A DNA stretch of 64,000 nt from Edaphochlamys debaryana (lineage: Eukaryota > Chlorophyta > Chlorophyceae > Chlamydomonadales): assembly GCA_016858145.1 (NCBI GenBank), contig JAEHOE010000041.1, positions 434,001 through 498,000 of the forward strand, given 5' to 3'. Under the pieces are notes generated by a model, which had not been told where the DNA came from, did no database searches, and saw nothing but the letters and a program-made list of their open reading frames with translations. Positions 36,941-46,963 of the stretch are shown here, piece by piece. A program made the translations under genes and the position numbers. How positions within the stretch are numbered: the stretch's first letter is position 1; each line of letters starts with the position of its first letter.

Positions 36941-38101
36941 CTACGACGCGTCCACCCGGCCCTGCTGCTTCTCCTCCTTGTACGGAATGCCGTACTCCTT
37001 GGCGATGCAGACCAGGGCGGCGGACGTGGCCTTGTCCGGCATGCCGTGCTGAATGACCAGGCCCACCTCCGGCACGAAGCTGTGCACGTTGTTGCTGAGC
37101 GACTGGTACATGGCCTCGAGCTTCTCGCTGAGGAGGTCTGCGTCCGCGTGTAGACGTAAGTCCGAGGCGGTGACGACAGCACAACCCGCACTCACTTGCA
37201 CTCAGTCCCAAGCACCCAACCTGGCTGGCTCGCTCACCGGGCAGGTCCTGCTTCTTGCGGTTCTTCGTCCAGATGGGAACCGCCTTGACCAGGCAGTCGA
37301 CCAGCAGCTGGGGAGAAGCGTCAAGGAGAAGGCGAACATTGAGTGTTAGGATTGAGGGAAATCGTACCAGAAGTGAGTGCAGTGAATGGGCTGCCGTGTG
37401 TGCATGCGAAGCGCCGCAAAGCTGCACCGGGAGTTAGGCTGGGGCCGTGATGCGTGTGCCGCGTGGGGCTGGGGCCGTGATGTGTGCGCCGCGTGGGGCT
37501 GGGGCAGCGAGGCGTTCAGGGCCGCTCGTGTAGCTCGTGTGACGCAGCAGGGAGGCGTGTGACGCGTGAGGCTGTGGCTGAGAGCGGAGCTGTGCCGCTG
37601 CACTAATCCTATCCTATCTAAGCAACTACCGCCGTCCCGCTCCCGTGTACGCCGGCAGCAAGAAGCAACAAATGCAACTAACAGCGCCCGCCCCCACCTT
37701 TCGCCTCATAAGCTCGGATTTCCAGAAGGCCAGGCGGTCGCCTTTGAAAGTTGGCTCACGACTGTCAAAGATGTATTCTGCGCGTCGGTAGTAAGTCACA
37801 GCCGGACCAATAGTCAGCCGAGCCGCATATGTAAGGGGATTACTAGACCGTGTCCGAGTCCAGGCATATTACACAGCATCACGAGGTTGCGCGCACCTAG
37901 GAGGCGGCGGGCGTCCAAGACGCCCAGCGCGTGGAGGGCGTTGCTGGTAGACTCCTTCATCTTGTAGTAGTCAAGAATGAGCTGCTCCTTCTCCCCGCGT
38001 GCCCGTAGGAATATCTTAGCCACGCGCGGCAGTAGTGCCGGCGGCAGGTGGTCGAGGACGTCGGCCTCCCTGTCAGGGTACAGCGACAGCGATACGGGCA
38101 T
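36941..38101 (-). CDS. Conserved-looking small protein of unknown function
   Basis: Four phase-consistent exons on the minus strand: 38101-37897, 37777-37698, 37307-37238, 37137-36941 (552 nt, 183 aa). Clean donors (GTGCGC, GTGGGG, GTGAGC) and the even amino-acid composition, with charged and helical segments such as VAKIFLRARGEKEQLILDYY and GDRLAFWKSELMRRK, are unlike the surrounding low-complexity shadows. The C-terminus contains ALVCIAKEYGIPYKEE. I do not recognise the family; the C-terminal stretch faintly recalls ESCRT-associated IST1 proteins, but the rest does not fit. A TGACAG acceptor at about 38072 means extra upstream exons are possible, so the start at 38101 is provisional. The gene is missing from the other duplication arm. 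Confidence 0.6.
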
Positions 38102-39455
38102 GCGGGCGGATGGGCGGATGAGCCCACGACAAGACAAGAGGGCGGATGGAGTGCTAGTCTAGAAGAGACGTTGGCCCTGCGCCATCCTGACATCCTGGTC
38201 GACATGCATGGCACCCCTTCTCCTCCCAGTCTGACGCCCATTAAGGAGAGCAGGGGGCGACGCCCGCACCCACAACACCCACACCCCTCACTCGGCAGCC
38301 GACTCCACAGGCGACAGCGCCCTGCGTGCCAGCGGGGTGCCTGTGGGGCCCCGCACGGGGGCAACGTGGAGGGGGGTGCGTCGAGTGCGACAGGGTTTGG
38401 GAGGCAAACGGGGCTGGAATGGTATCCCCTATGCTAATTGAACGGGGGCGAACGGAATGGGGAAGGGCGTACTCCGGGATTCAAGCTGAATCTGGCCCTG
38501 AATCTGTTCTTCTCGCGCAGTCGCGCGTTCGTCCGCAGCTCCGCCGCCGCGCACGCTCGGTCTCACCTCCGCTGCCCTCTGTGCTCGTCGCGGCCTGAGC
38601 GCAGGCCGCGACGCAGTTGACACGCCCAGGGAGCCCAGGAAGCCCCGGGAGCAGGGAGCCCAGGGAGCGCAGGGAACCCAGGGAGCGCAGGGAGCCCAGG
38701 GAGCCGCGGCATAGCAATGGCAGCATCGTGCTTGATGAAACCGAGGCTGCCGCAGTGCCGGTTCGGTTTGAGCGAAAGAGAGCGAGAGTTGTGGATGTTG
38801 TATATTTCTGTATTGTGTATTGCGGATTGATACGCAAATGCCAAATGCGTGTTGCGTATGTCCCGAAGTTGACGCTGACTTGCGTGTCGGGGACCCCGAT
38901 AAACCCGGGGCCGCCCCGAGCCCCCGGGAGCCGGCCTACAGCCCCGCCCAGCTCAGGGCCAGTGTGTGTTGAGGGGCTGGAGGGATATGTGGGCGGTAGG
39001 CATGCGTTTTGGAGGGTTGGAAATGGTCGGGAAGGGTTAGGAACCCTCAGGGGCACGCGTGCAAGACCCGCAACAGGTCAGCAGCGTCCATCCTCCGCCT
39101 TTGCCGTTAAGAGACAAAATTGCTATCCGCAATACGCATACGCAATACGCAATACGCACGGGGGGCTTCCGCATACGCAGGGGGGTCCGGCCATTATGCG
39201 CACTACGCTGACCCGATCCTGACAGGCATGGGGCGTCGGCGAGGCTGGGCGAGGCACCCCAGCGACTCGAATGGATAGTGCTGACCTTTCGGGTCTGACC
39301 GTTTATCGGCTCGGGGTTAGACGAGAGGCCCCTCCAGACGCGTGCGGCAAGAGGGTGTAAGGAGACACCCCACAAGCTGGGTTGTGTCGTGCAGAGATGA
39401 ACTGAAGGTGGTGTGCGGACCCGCAAGGAAGGGATGGATATTGAGGGCAACAAGT
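38102..39455. other. Repeat-bearing intergenic stretch
   Basis: No supported gene. It holds a GGGAGCCCA/GGGAGCGCA minisatellite (38624-38707). It also has a segment bounded by an 11-base inverted repeat, GTATTGCGGAT at 38817-38827 and its complement at 39124-39134, with further TACGCAA/ATACGCA units near the right end. The latter could be another small non-autonomous element, but I could not identify a target duplication. Confidence 0.5.
38624..38707. repeat. Minisatellite of GGGAGC(C/G)CA units
   Basis: About eight imperfect copies of a 9-12 base unit, such as CAGGGAGCCCAGGGAGCGCA. It explains the Arg-Glu-Pro repeat open frame on the plus strand, which I therefore do not call a gene. Confidence 0.8.
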
Positions 39456-39664
39456 AGACAAGCGGGGCGCCCCCATGGGGGCGGAAGAGGGCTCAGCCCT
39501 TCACCCATCTGCAACGCGACCCATTCCCCGTGGTAACCGTGGGCGCACTATAATCCAACCGAGCTTTAACGCGTTGATAGCAGGTTGTCGGGGGACTCGC
39601 ACCCCTCGGCACAGACTTAGCTGCCCGGTCTTATCTACACGGACACCGCTCCGCGCGCCACCTC
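39456..39664. repeat. Conserved block present in both duplication arms (arm 1)
   Basis: About 210 bases ending just after the Fanzor-like stop codon, closely matched at 50804-51027. It includes GGGGCGCCCCCATGGGGGCG, an inverted GGGCTGAGCCC-type motif, and CTTTAACGCGTTGATAGCAG. It would be the 3' UTR or flank of the Fanzor-like gene. The short inverted motifs suggest a mobile-element terminus, but I cannot define its ends. Confidence 0.6.
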
Positions 39665-40633
39665 CTAGCCACCGCTACCCGCCACACCTTGCTGCGCGCC
39701 GCCAGCCGCCGCGCCAGCGACTCCGGCTGGCAGGTTCCGGCACAGCGCCGCCCGGCGCTGCTCGTGCACAGCGCCCATGTAGGTCAGGTAGCAGATGTTG
39801 GTGGCCGAGTTGGCGTCGCGAGCCTGGTTTTGGGGGGAACGCAGGGGGCATGTGGGGACGCAAGGCGTCAGCAAATCGTGAAGGAAGGAAGGAATGAAGG
39901 AAGGGAATGAAGGAATGAATGAATGAATGAAGGAACCCAGCCCTTCCCCAGCCCTTCCCCAGGCACCCAGCCCTTCCCCAGGCACCCAGGTACCCAGCCC
40001 TTCCCCAGCCCTTCCCCAGCCCTTCCCCAGACACCCAGGTACCCATCCCGGTCTCACCCAGAACGTTCCGCAGCCGTCACAGGCTTGAACGTCGCGGCTG
40101 CGCTCCGCACCATGCGGCCGGATGACCCTCAGGGGCCTCTGGCCGCACGCCGAGCACGCCTGTGGGATGGAGCGGGGTCAGTGCAGGGTGTAAGCGCCAT
40201 AGCTGCGACCCTGGAGCCACCGTGCACCACGCAAATAAGTACCTTGCTCGTGTACGGTTCTTGGACCTCAACCACGTGCTGCGCGTACCGCTCGCGCAGC
40301 AGCTTGGTGAAGGCCTTCATGGGGCCACGGCCCTGCATTCAAAGACGCGGCGGGTCAGAATATATGCAAGGCCCCACTACGTATCGTACTGAACTGTACC
40401 GACCTTTCGGGAGATGAACCCGAGCTTGCGGGGCATCGTGTAGGCGAAGCAAAGCGGGCCCGGGAGTTTCGGCGGCCGTCCCAACTAACCCCTCCCTTGC
40501 CCTCTCTGCTCGCTTCCGTTTGCCCCCCCCCCCTCCCACACCCGCCTCCCTCCCTCACCTTTTGTCCGGCGCTCCTGCCCGCGCAGGCTCCTGCGCCGGA
40601 AGCCCGCAGCTGCAGTCGGGGCATGAGGTGCGA
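39665..40633 (-). CDS. Fanzor/TnpB-like protein, C-terminal part (zinc ribbon + RuvC III)
   Basis: Minus-strand exons 40484-40404, 40332-40243, 40159-40058 and 39823-39665 are each in phase (432 nt, 143 aa). A fifth exon 40633-40559 also fits. The reading runs GRGPMKAFTKLLRERY, then VVEVQEPYTSKACSACG, then CDGCGTFW followed by ARDANSATNICYL. TSK.CS.CG, a second C..C pair and W.RD.N.A.N are the zinc-ribbon and final RuvC aspartate region shared by IS605-type TnpB and its eukaryotic relatives, the Fanzor nucleases. Those are RNA-guided DNA endonucleases carried by transposons or viruses. I see no RuvC I Asp, RuvC II Glu or guide-binding N-terminus between here and the fasciclin gene, so this is probably a 5'-truncated relic, although the visible exons show no stop or frameshift. 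An alternative start within the fragment would be Met at 40436. Confidence 0.75.
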
Positions 40634-41223
40634 CTGGGGCCCCGGGGGAGGAATAAGGGGAAACGTCGGAGGGAACGGAATCCTCACAAAGCGGTCGGGG
40701 CCGTAGGCTCGCGCGAGATCACCATGGGAAGGGTGAAGGAGGGGACGGGTGGAAAGGGCAGGGGCTGGGGCGATTGAAAGGAGAAAGGGGGAAGCGAGGG
40801 TAGGGCGTGCATTGGGTGGGGTGGGGCGGAAGACCAAGCGGGGTCGTGGGCGAAGTTAAGGGGGAAGTGGCGTGGAGTGGAGGGAGGGCGGGGGCAGGAG
40901 CCACTTGAGTCGAGAGTGAGCTTAGCGGAGGCTTGTCTGGGGCGGCTGAGGGAGCGCAGTCTCGAGCAAGCACGAGTTGCACTCCGACTAGAAAGCGGCA
41001 AGCACCGCCGCGTTTCGGAGCTTGACCAGCCATTCCAGTGGCCTTTAGGCCAGCTGCAACTAGCACAGCAGCAGGGTGTTCTTATTACCGAGTTGGCACG
41101 GCGCGCGGACCATCAGGCATGGCTTGTACCCCGCCGCGGTGGCAACGCATCCACTGTTCGGCACATTTCAGTAATCAGGGCTCTGGGGAACATTCTGACA
41201 TCCTGTCTCCTCGCTGCACGCAG

Positions 41224-44200
41224 GGTGGCTGGTCGCCCTGCACGGATGCGCGGCGCAGGCACCTTTCCCCCCGTCCCCCGCTCCCCCCGGCGCACCACCG
41301 CCATTCCCTCCGTCCCACGCTCCCCCCGGCGCACCACCGCCGACCTACGCGTCAGCATGGGACTTCATCACGAAGCGCACGGATCTCGCCTTTATGCAGA
41401 GCGCATTGAGCCAGGCTGGCTTGGCCCAGCGGTTCAACCAGTCGGACCTAAACATTACCTTCTTCCTCCCCACTAATGCGTGAGTGACGACCCGGGTTGC
41501 GTGGGGTGAGGGGGTAGCGCTGGCCTAGCAACCAGCCGAGACTGGAGCACCGAGGGCAGCTTATGGTGGTATCCATGGGACCGCAGGCCTCTGTGTCGGC
41601 CAGACTCCCCTTGACCATGCAAGCCCCCCCCCCCTTACCCTCGGGTAGCCATGACGCCTGCCGCAGACCAGCGCTCTCATGACCACACACCCGTCCCTCG
41701 TGGCCCCCTCCCCTCAGGGAACCATCTGTCTCGCTAACCCTCACCCATCCTTCTGGGCCATGCCCTGGGCCACATGAACCCCTCCCAATCCCTGGGTGTC
41801 TGAACCCCCTGACCCCTCCTGCAGTGCCTTCATTGCTCTTGCCCTTGCCCTGGCTCGTGCTCGCTTCCCCCTGCCAACCCCTGCAGAGCCTTTTTTACAA
41901 TGGCGGCAAACCTGGGCATCGCCATCACAGACCTAGCGCGTTACCCAGACGCCGCATACACCACCCTCTCGTTTCACCAGGTGCGAGGGGTAGGGGGTGG
42001 GGGCGGTCACTGGGTGCAGGGGCACGGGCTAAAGTTGTTGTTCCGAGACGCCTACACCGCAAGTCGAGGGTGAAGGGGCGGCGGTGGGGAAGGGCGGGGG
42101 TCCACCAGCCCCTCGGGAATGTTTTCCGCCAGTGGCGTCTGCCCTGAGAAGTCAGGGGCCGGTGGACACACTGCACCTCACATACTTCTCTGGCGTTTCC
42201 CGACCTGCAGTGGTGCCCGAGTGAACATTCCGTACTTGTGCACATGCCGTACACCACAGGTCCCCTTCGCCTTCCGCATCGCCGACCTTGCTGCGAGGGC
42301 CAGTGCGCCCAACGCCAGCACCTCCTTCCCCACCACCAAGTGAGTCGACCCATGCGCCGCTGCTCGTCGCAGCCATCCGTACCGTCCGCCCCCGTACGGT
42401 ACCTTCGCCCGCAACCCTCCCGATCCCCTGCCTTCTCCCAAGCTTGAGGAACACCCCGCCTGCTTAATTCCTTTGGGCCGCTTTCCCGCGCTTGCACATC
42501 CTTAGCTGAAGCGCTAGCGACACGATTTGCCTTCAGGACCGCGTGACACCCTCCCCGTCTATCGCTGTCCCGCCTTACCTTCAACCTCCCACAGAGGCCC
42601 CCCTCGAACCCCTGACTCCGTCCTAGTGTGTGTGACGCCCTACCTTCACCCTGCGTATCCTTCATGTTCCTGCGTTTGCGTCTCCCCCACAGAGGCCCCA
42701 GTGACACAATCACGGTCTACATCTCGCCAAACGCGTCACCCCTAACCGCCCGCCTCAAGGGAGCTAGCACCACAGCAGGCATAACCGATGCAGACGTGCC
42801 CGTTGGCGCCGGTTTCGCGAACGTCATTAACAACGTGCTTGTACCGTGGTACGACAGCATGCAGCAGGTGCGTACGGCGCGGCGCAGTCCGGTGCGGTGG
42901 TACGACAGCGTACATGTCGTACACGCATCGGGTCGTACGCGGCGCGGTTGCTCGCCTTGCGCCGCCCTCTCCACCCACCATTGGGTTGGAACACGTCCCG
43001 GGCGTTCGCCCCAGCACCACGCACCATTGCTCACCATCACTTTTGTCCCCACCATACCCATCCCGCACCCGCTCCACAACCCACCATTGGGTTGGCAACG
43101 GCTCAGGCGTTTGCCCCTCCAACACGCACCATTGCTCCCAGTCGCACCCGTCCCCACCCCCACGCCCCACACCCCACCTCCCAAACCCGACAGGCGCTGG
43201 ACATGATTCCCGAGCTGGCAACCACACGCGACTACCTACAAGCCACCGGGCTGATGGACGCCGTGAACGCCACCAACGTCACCCTGTTTGCGCCAACCAA
43301 TGCGGTGAGTGCTTGTGTGCCTGCGTGCCTGCTTCCTTCCGCCCCTGCTTTCGCGCCCCGAGGGTACGTCAGGACACGCCCCGAGCCCCCTCCGACCCCT
43401 CTACATCCCCCCTTCCACACACACACACTGCCCCCGCTGCCACAATGCCCTCCTTCTCCCAGTTCCGCACCCCTCTTTCCCACCACACAGAACCCCGTCC
43501 GCCCCCCTCTCCCACCCATGCTTCCCCACCCTCCAGGCCTGGCAGGGCATTGCCGCGGAGCTGGGCCTCTCCCTCAACGGCACCACCCCCAACGACACGC
43601 GCTCGCTCGACATGCTGCGCCAGCACCTGCTCACGGGCCAGAAGGTGCTGCTGGACACCCTGTTCCCACCGCCGGGCAACACCACGGCGGCCGCGGCCAA
43701 GTGAGGCAGGGAGTCGGAAGGGTTCTTTTTCGTGTGTTTCTGGGAGGGCTCGGCGACTCGCGCCAAGTGAGGCACAGGGGTCTGAAGGGCTGTCGTCTTG
43801 GGGCGTAGGTCTTGGGAGGGCTTGGGAGTGTCTCCTGGTGTTACCACCGCCCGGGAACACCACGGCGGCCGCGGCCAAGTGAGGCAGCGGGCCTTGGGGT
43901 TTGTTGTCTTGGGGACTTGATTTGGGAAGGGCTCGGCGACATGCCCGTCCCCCGCTTCTGTTGTGTCTCCGCCTCCCACCCCCTTCATCCCCTGCCGGGC
44001 CACATGGATATCAGCGATGCCGCTTCACTTTCCGGGCCTGTCCCCGCCCCCGCCTCCGCCGCCATCTCCTGCCTCTCAACCCGTTCACCGCGGGCCGCCC
44101 CCCTCGCCAGCCATCCTCATCATCCAGCGGAAAGGACCCGACCTTCCCCTTCGTCCCATCCACCCCTCCCTGCCCCCCACCCTTCCCCTGCCCATCACCC

Positions 44201-46830
44201 CTCCACCCTCCCGGCAGCGGCAAGAACCTGACCTACACCTCCGTCCTCTCCACCCCTCTTGCCCCTTTCACCCCAACCTGCCCCTCCCACCCCAGCGGCA
44301 AGAACCTGACCTAAACCTCCATCCTCTCCACCCCTCCCCTGCCCCCACCCCCCAGCGGCAAGAACCTGACCTATACCTTCAATTCCACATCCGGCTCTTT
44401 CGTATTCATGACGCCCCAATGGCGGGGACTCAACGCCCGGGGCGTCCCCGACGGCACCTTTGCCACCATCGACACGTCCGTCGTGCGGGTGAGGCCCGGG
44501 ACCGAGCCCCCAAGCCCCGATCCAGCACGCAGGTGCTCTTCCCCCGTCCTGCGCCCGTGGCTCCCGGGGCCGTCCCTTGAAGCGACGGCGCCCACGAACC
44601 CCATGCAGCCCGCCTGTACTTGCTCGCGGCCTCAGGCCTAGGGGGGCAGCGGGGCGCCGTCACTCTATGCTGCCCCGCTGCCTAGCTGGCCTGCCACCGT
44701 AGCTACACAACATCCCCCCCTGGCTGCTCAAAGACTGCCTGTCTTCCCCCCTTGCACACGTTCACAGATCCGTATCGGCTCCGGTAGTATCCTTTCCACG
44801 CCCCTGCCTTCCCCCGACGACCGCCTTTCCTCCCCGCCCCCTCACACAGATCCGCCTCGGCTCCGACTCCTTCCTGTACCTACTAAACGGGGTGAGAGAG
44901 CTGGCCACGATTGTTGATTTGGCTATGTATGCCCCGCGCCGGTTGCTGCTGTCGTACTCGCTGACATCTGACTAAGGGCCGAGATGAGTCACCCCATGGC
45001 TCGCCACGGCCCTCGGATGTCGTGCCATGGCTGCGTGACTCAGCAACCCATGGGCCCACCCCGGGCCCAGCCCGGGCCCAGGGCGTCCTTACGTCCGAGG
45101 GCATTTGGACTCGAGTCGACGCTCGGCCCATCCCATGCAGGTGCTCGTTCCCGCGTACGACACCATCTGGGACGTGATCCGCACGCGGCCCGATCTCACG
45201 TCCGCGGCGTACGCCATGCAGACCATTAGTCAGGTGCCGGCGCTTAGTAACGCGTCGGCTGCCATCAGCGTCTTCGTACCAACCAACAGGTCAGTTGGAC
45301 GAGATGAGAAGTGGGGAGGCTCTGCAAGGTTGGGGCATGACAGGACCCAACAGGGTTGCTAAAAGCATAACAGTTACAACTGTTACACGGACATGGGCAT
45401 CAACCACGAATGCGCATACGGACCGTGACCCGACGGCAGTCGATGCACACGCAAAGCAGGGCTGAAGTGAGGCTTGATCGCTCCCATGGACGCAACTGCC
45501 GTGGCCCACCGCCCTATTACTCTGAGGGTGGAGCTAAGCCTCGTGTGCAGATTTCCCGAGCCACCCTGTGGCATGCGAAACAGACGCCATCCCGTATACC
45601 GGTACACGTCGGCCCCCTGCCTCTCCCAACCCCCCGCAGTGCCTTTGACAAGTTCGCGGCCTCGCTCAACCTCTCCAGCACGCTGGACCTGGCTCGGTAC
45701 TCCAACACGCTCTACATCGCCCTGGTCTACCACATCCTACCCCAGGCGGTCAGGTGAGGAGGCGCCGCGACTGCGCGAGCACACTCCGCGTGGTGCGCTC
45801 ACGATCGGGAATTCGGGATCAGCGGGATCGCCTGGGATCGCCTGATGCCTCATCCGTGACCCCCGTCTCCCGTCGGGCAACCCGGTCCCGGGCTCGGGCG
45901 CGCGTACCTGTTCGCTCCTCACGTTGGATAACCTTTGCGTGCACCGCCGTCCCCCAACAATGCCCGAACGCTCCCCACGCATGTCCCGTTGCCCCCTAGC
46001 CCCTAAACCCTCCCCTAACCCCTCTCCTAACCCTGCCCCTACCCTCTCACCCGCCCACCCACCCCCCAAAGGATCTCCATGCTGGCCAGCGACGCCCAGT
46101 GCCCTCAGCCTTGAACCCCCAACCCCTAAGCCCTAACCCCTCCCCACGCCTCCCCTAACCCTGCCCCCATCCCCCCCCAAAGGATCTTCATGCTGGCCAA
46201 CGACGCCAACGCCACACAGACCGTCACCAAGCTAGACACGCGCATGTGGGTGCCTTGCAGGGCGTGGATTTGGGGGGGGGGGAAACGGGGTTGTCAGGGC
46301 GATTGCCCGGGAGGGAAGGGATGCAGACCGAGACCGCGGCCGGCACGAGTATTGCTTGCCGCTGGAGGGGGCTAGGCTACGGGTCAGGCATTGCAGGGGA
46401 TCTGGTAAGATTGGCAGGGCGGGCTCCCGCGTGGGGGAGGATTTGGGGCGCAGGCCGTGACCAAGCTGGACAAGCGCATGTGGGTCCCTTGCAGTTGGGG
46501 GGGTCTGGGTGCCACGTGGCAGGGAGGGGGGCGCCCGAACAAAGGCCATTCTCCTCCCTCGTCTCGTCCCTTCTAGCCTCCTGCCCTGGCCTGCGCGCCA
46601 CTCCGTGCCCTTCCTCCCGCCGCTTCTGTCCTCTCCTCACACTAACCCCTCCCCTTTTCGGCCGTAACCCCCTTCACCACTCCCCTACCCGCCCCCACAG
46701 GACCGCCAGCGCCCCGCAGCTCTACTCCCAAATGTCCGTCACCACCGCCGCCGCCGCCCCCGCCGCCCTGGCCGCCCGCATCGGATCCACCAGCGCCACC
46801 GCCCGACTCGTGGCAGCAGACATACCTTGA
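41224..46830 (+). CDS. Fasciclin (FAS1) surface protein, truncated copy 1
   Basis: Exons 41224-41479, 41887-41980, 42260-42339, 42693-42867, 43194-43304, 43537-43700, 44356-44488, 44850-44891, 45141-45289, 45640-45753, 46183-46245, 46701-46830, all in phase. The start exon is not resolved: a conserved ATG lies at 41119, and the first resolved exon gives a signal-like LVALHGCAAQA and a Pro/Ala-rich spacer. FAS1 domain 1 begins at WDFITKRTDLAFM; domains 1 and 2 are complete (for example NVTLFAPTNA; NVLVPWY), and domain 3 is cut. Right after ADIP the sequence departs from copy 2 and hits TGA. FAS1 proteins mediate cell adhesion and matrix attachment; Volvox algal-CAM is a related example. This copy lacks domains 4, 5 and the membrane anchor signal, so if expressed it would be a shorter secreted protein. 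Confidence 0.75.
43849..43889 (+). repeat. Echo of FAS1 exon 3' edge in the following intron
   Basis: The end of exon 43537-43700 plus donor (CCGGGCAACACCACGGCGGC..., then AAGTGAGGCAG) recurs about 177 bases downstream, inside the intron, with its GTGAGG donor intact. A shorter piece (CCAAGTGAGGCA) lies between them near 43764. Confidence 0.8.
44215..44317 (+). repeat. Two echo acceptors before a FAS1 exon
   Basis: The acceptor and start of exon 44356 (CAGCGGCAAGAACCTGACCT) occur two extra times upstream, at about 44216-44240 and 44293-44317. The second echo contains a TAA just after the shared segment, so it could not replace the real exon without stopping translation. Confidence 0.85.
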
Positions 46831-46963
46831 ACCCCTTACAACCCCACTAAGGGTTACTCTCTGGCTCCCTGTGCCCCGTGACCGCACCCGCCCGCTCCCA
46901 CCGGCCCTCCTCCCGTCGCACTTTCCCCCCACCATCCGCCCCCCTTCCCTGCCCTTACCCCAG
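46817..46963. other. Segmental-duplication junction (fasciclin exon to SpoU intron)
   Basis: Left of about 46820 the sequence matches the complete fasciclin gene up to position 58920 (GCAGACATACC). Right of about 46961 it matches the SpoU gene from its third exon (32502). The bases between match neither flank clearly. This is the seam between two arms of a direct duplication. Confidence 0.8.

Noticed and set aside
36941..38101. Assignment of the small unknown gene to IST1 (ESCRT regulator)
   Set aside because: Only the C-terminal IAKEYGIPY stretch is reminiscent; the upstream helices do not follow the IST1 pattern.
39530..39620. tRNA gene on the minus strand
   Set aside because: GCTCGGTTGG and GGTGCGAGTCCC resemble box A and box B but occur in the wrong order and no cloverleaf forms.
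45345..45390. CAGGGTTGC near 45350 as another hAT terminus
   Set aside because: No matching inverted end or target duplication nearby, and the arm 2 intron has related sequence at the same place.
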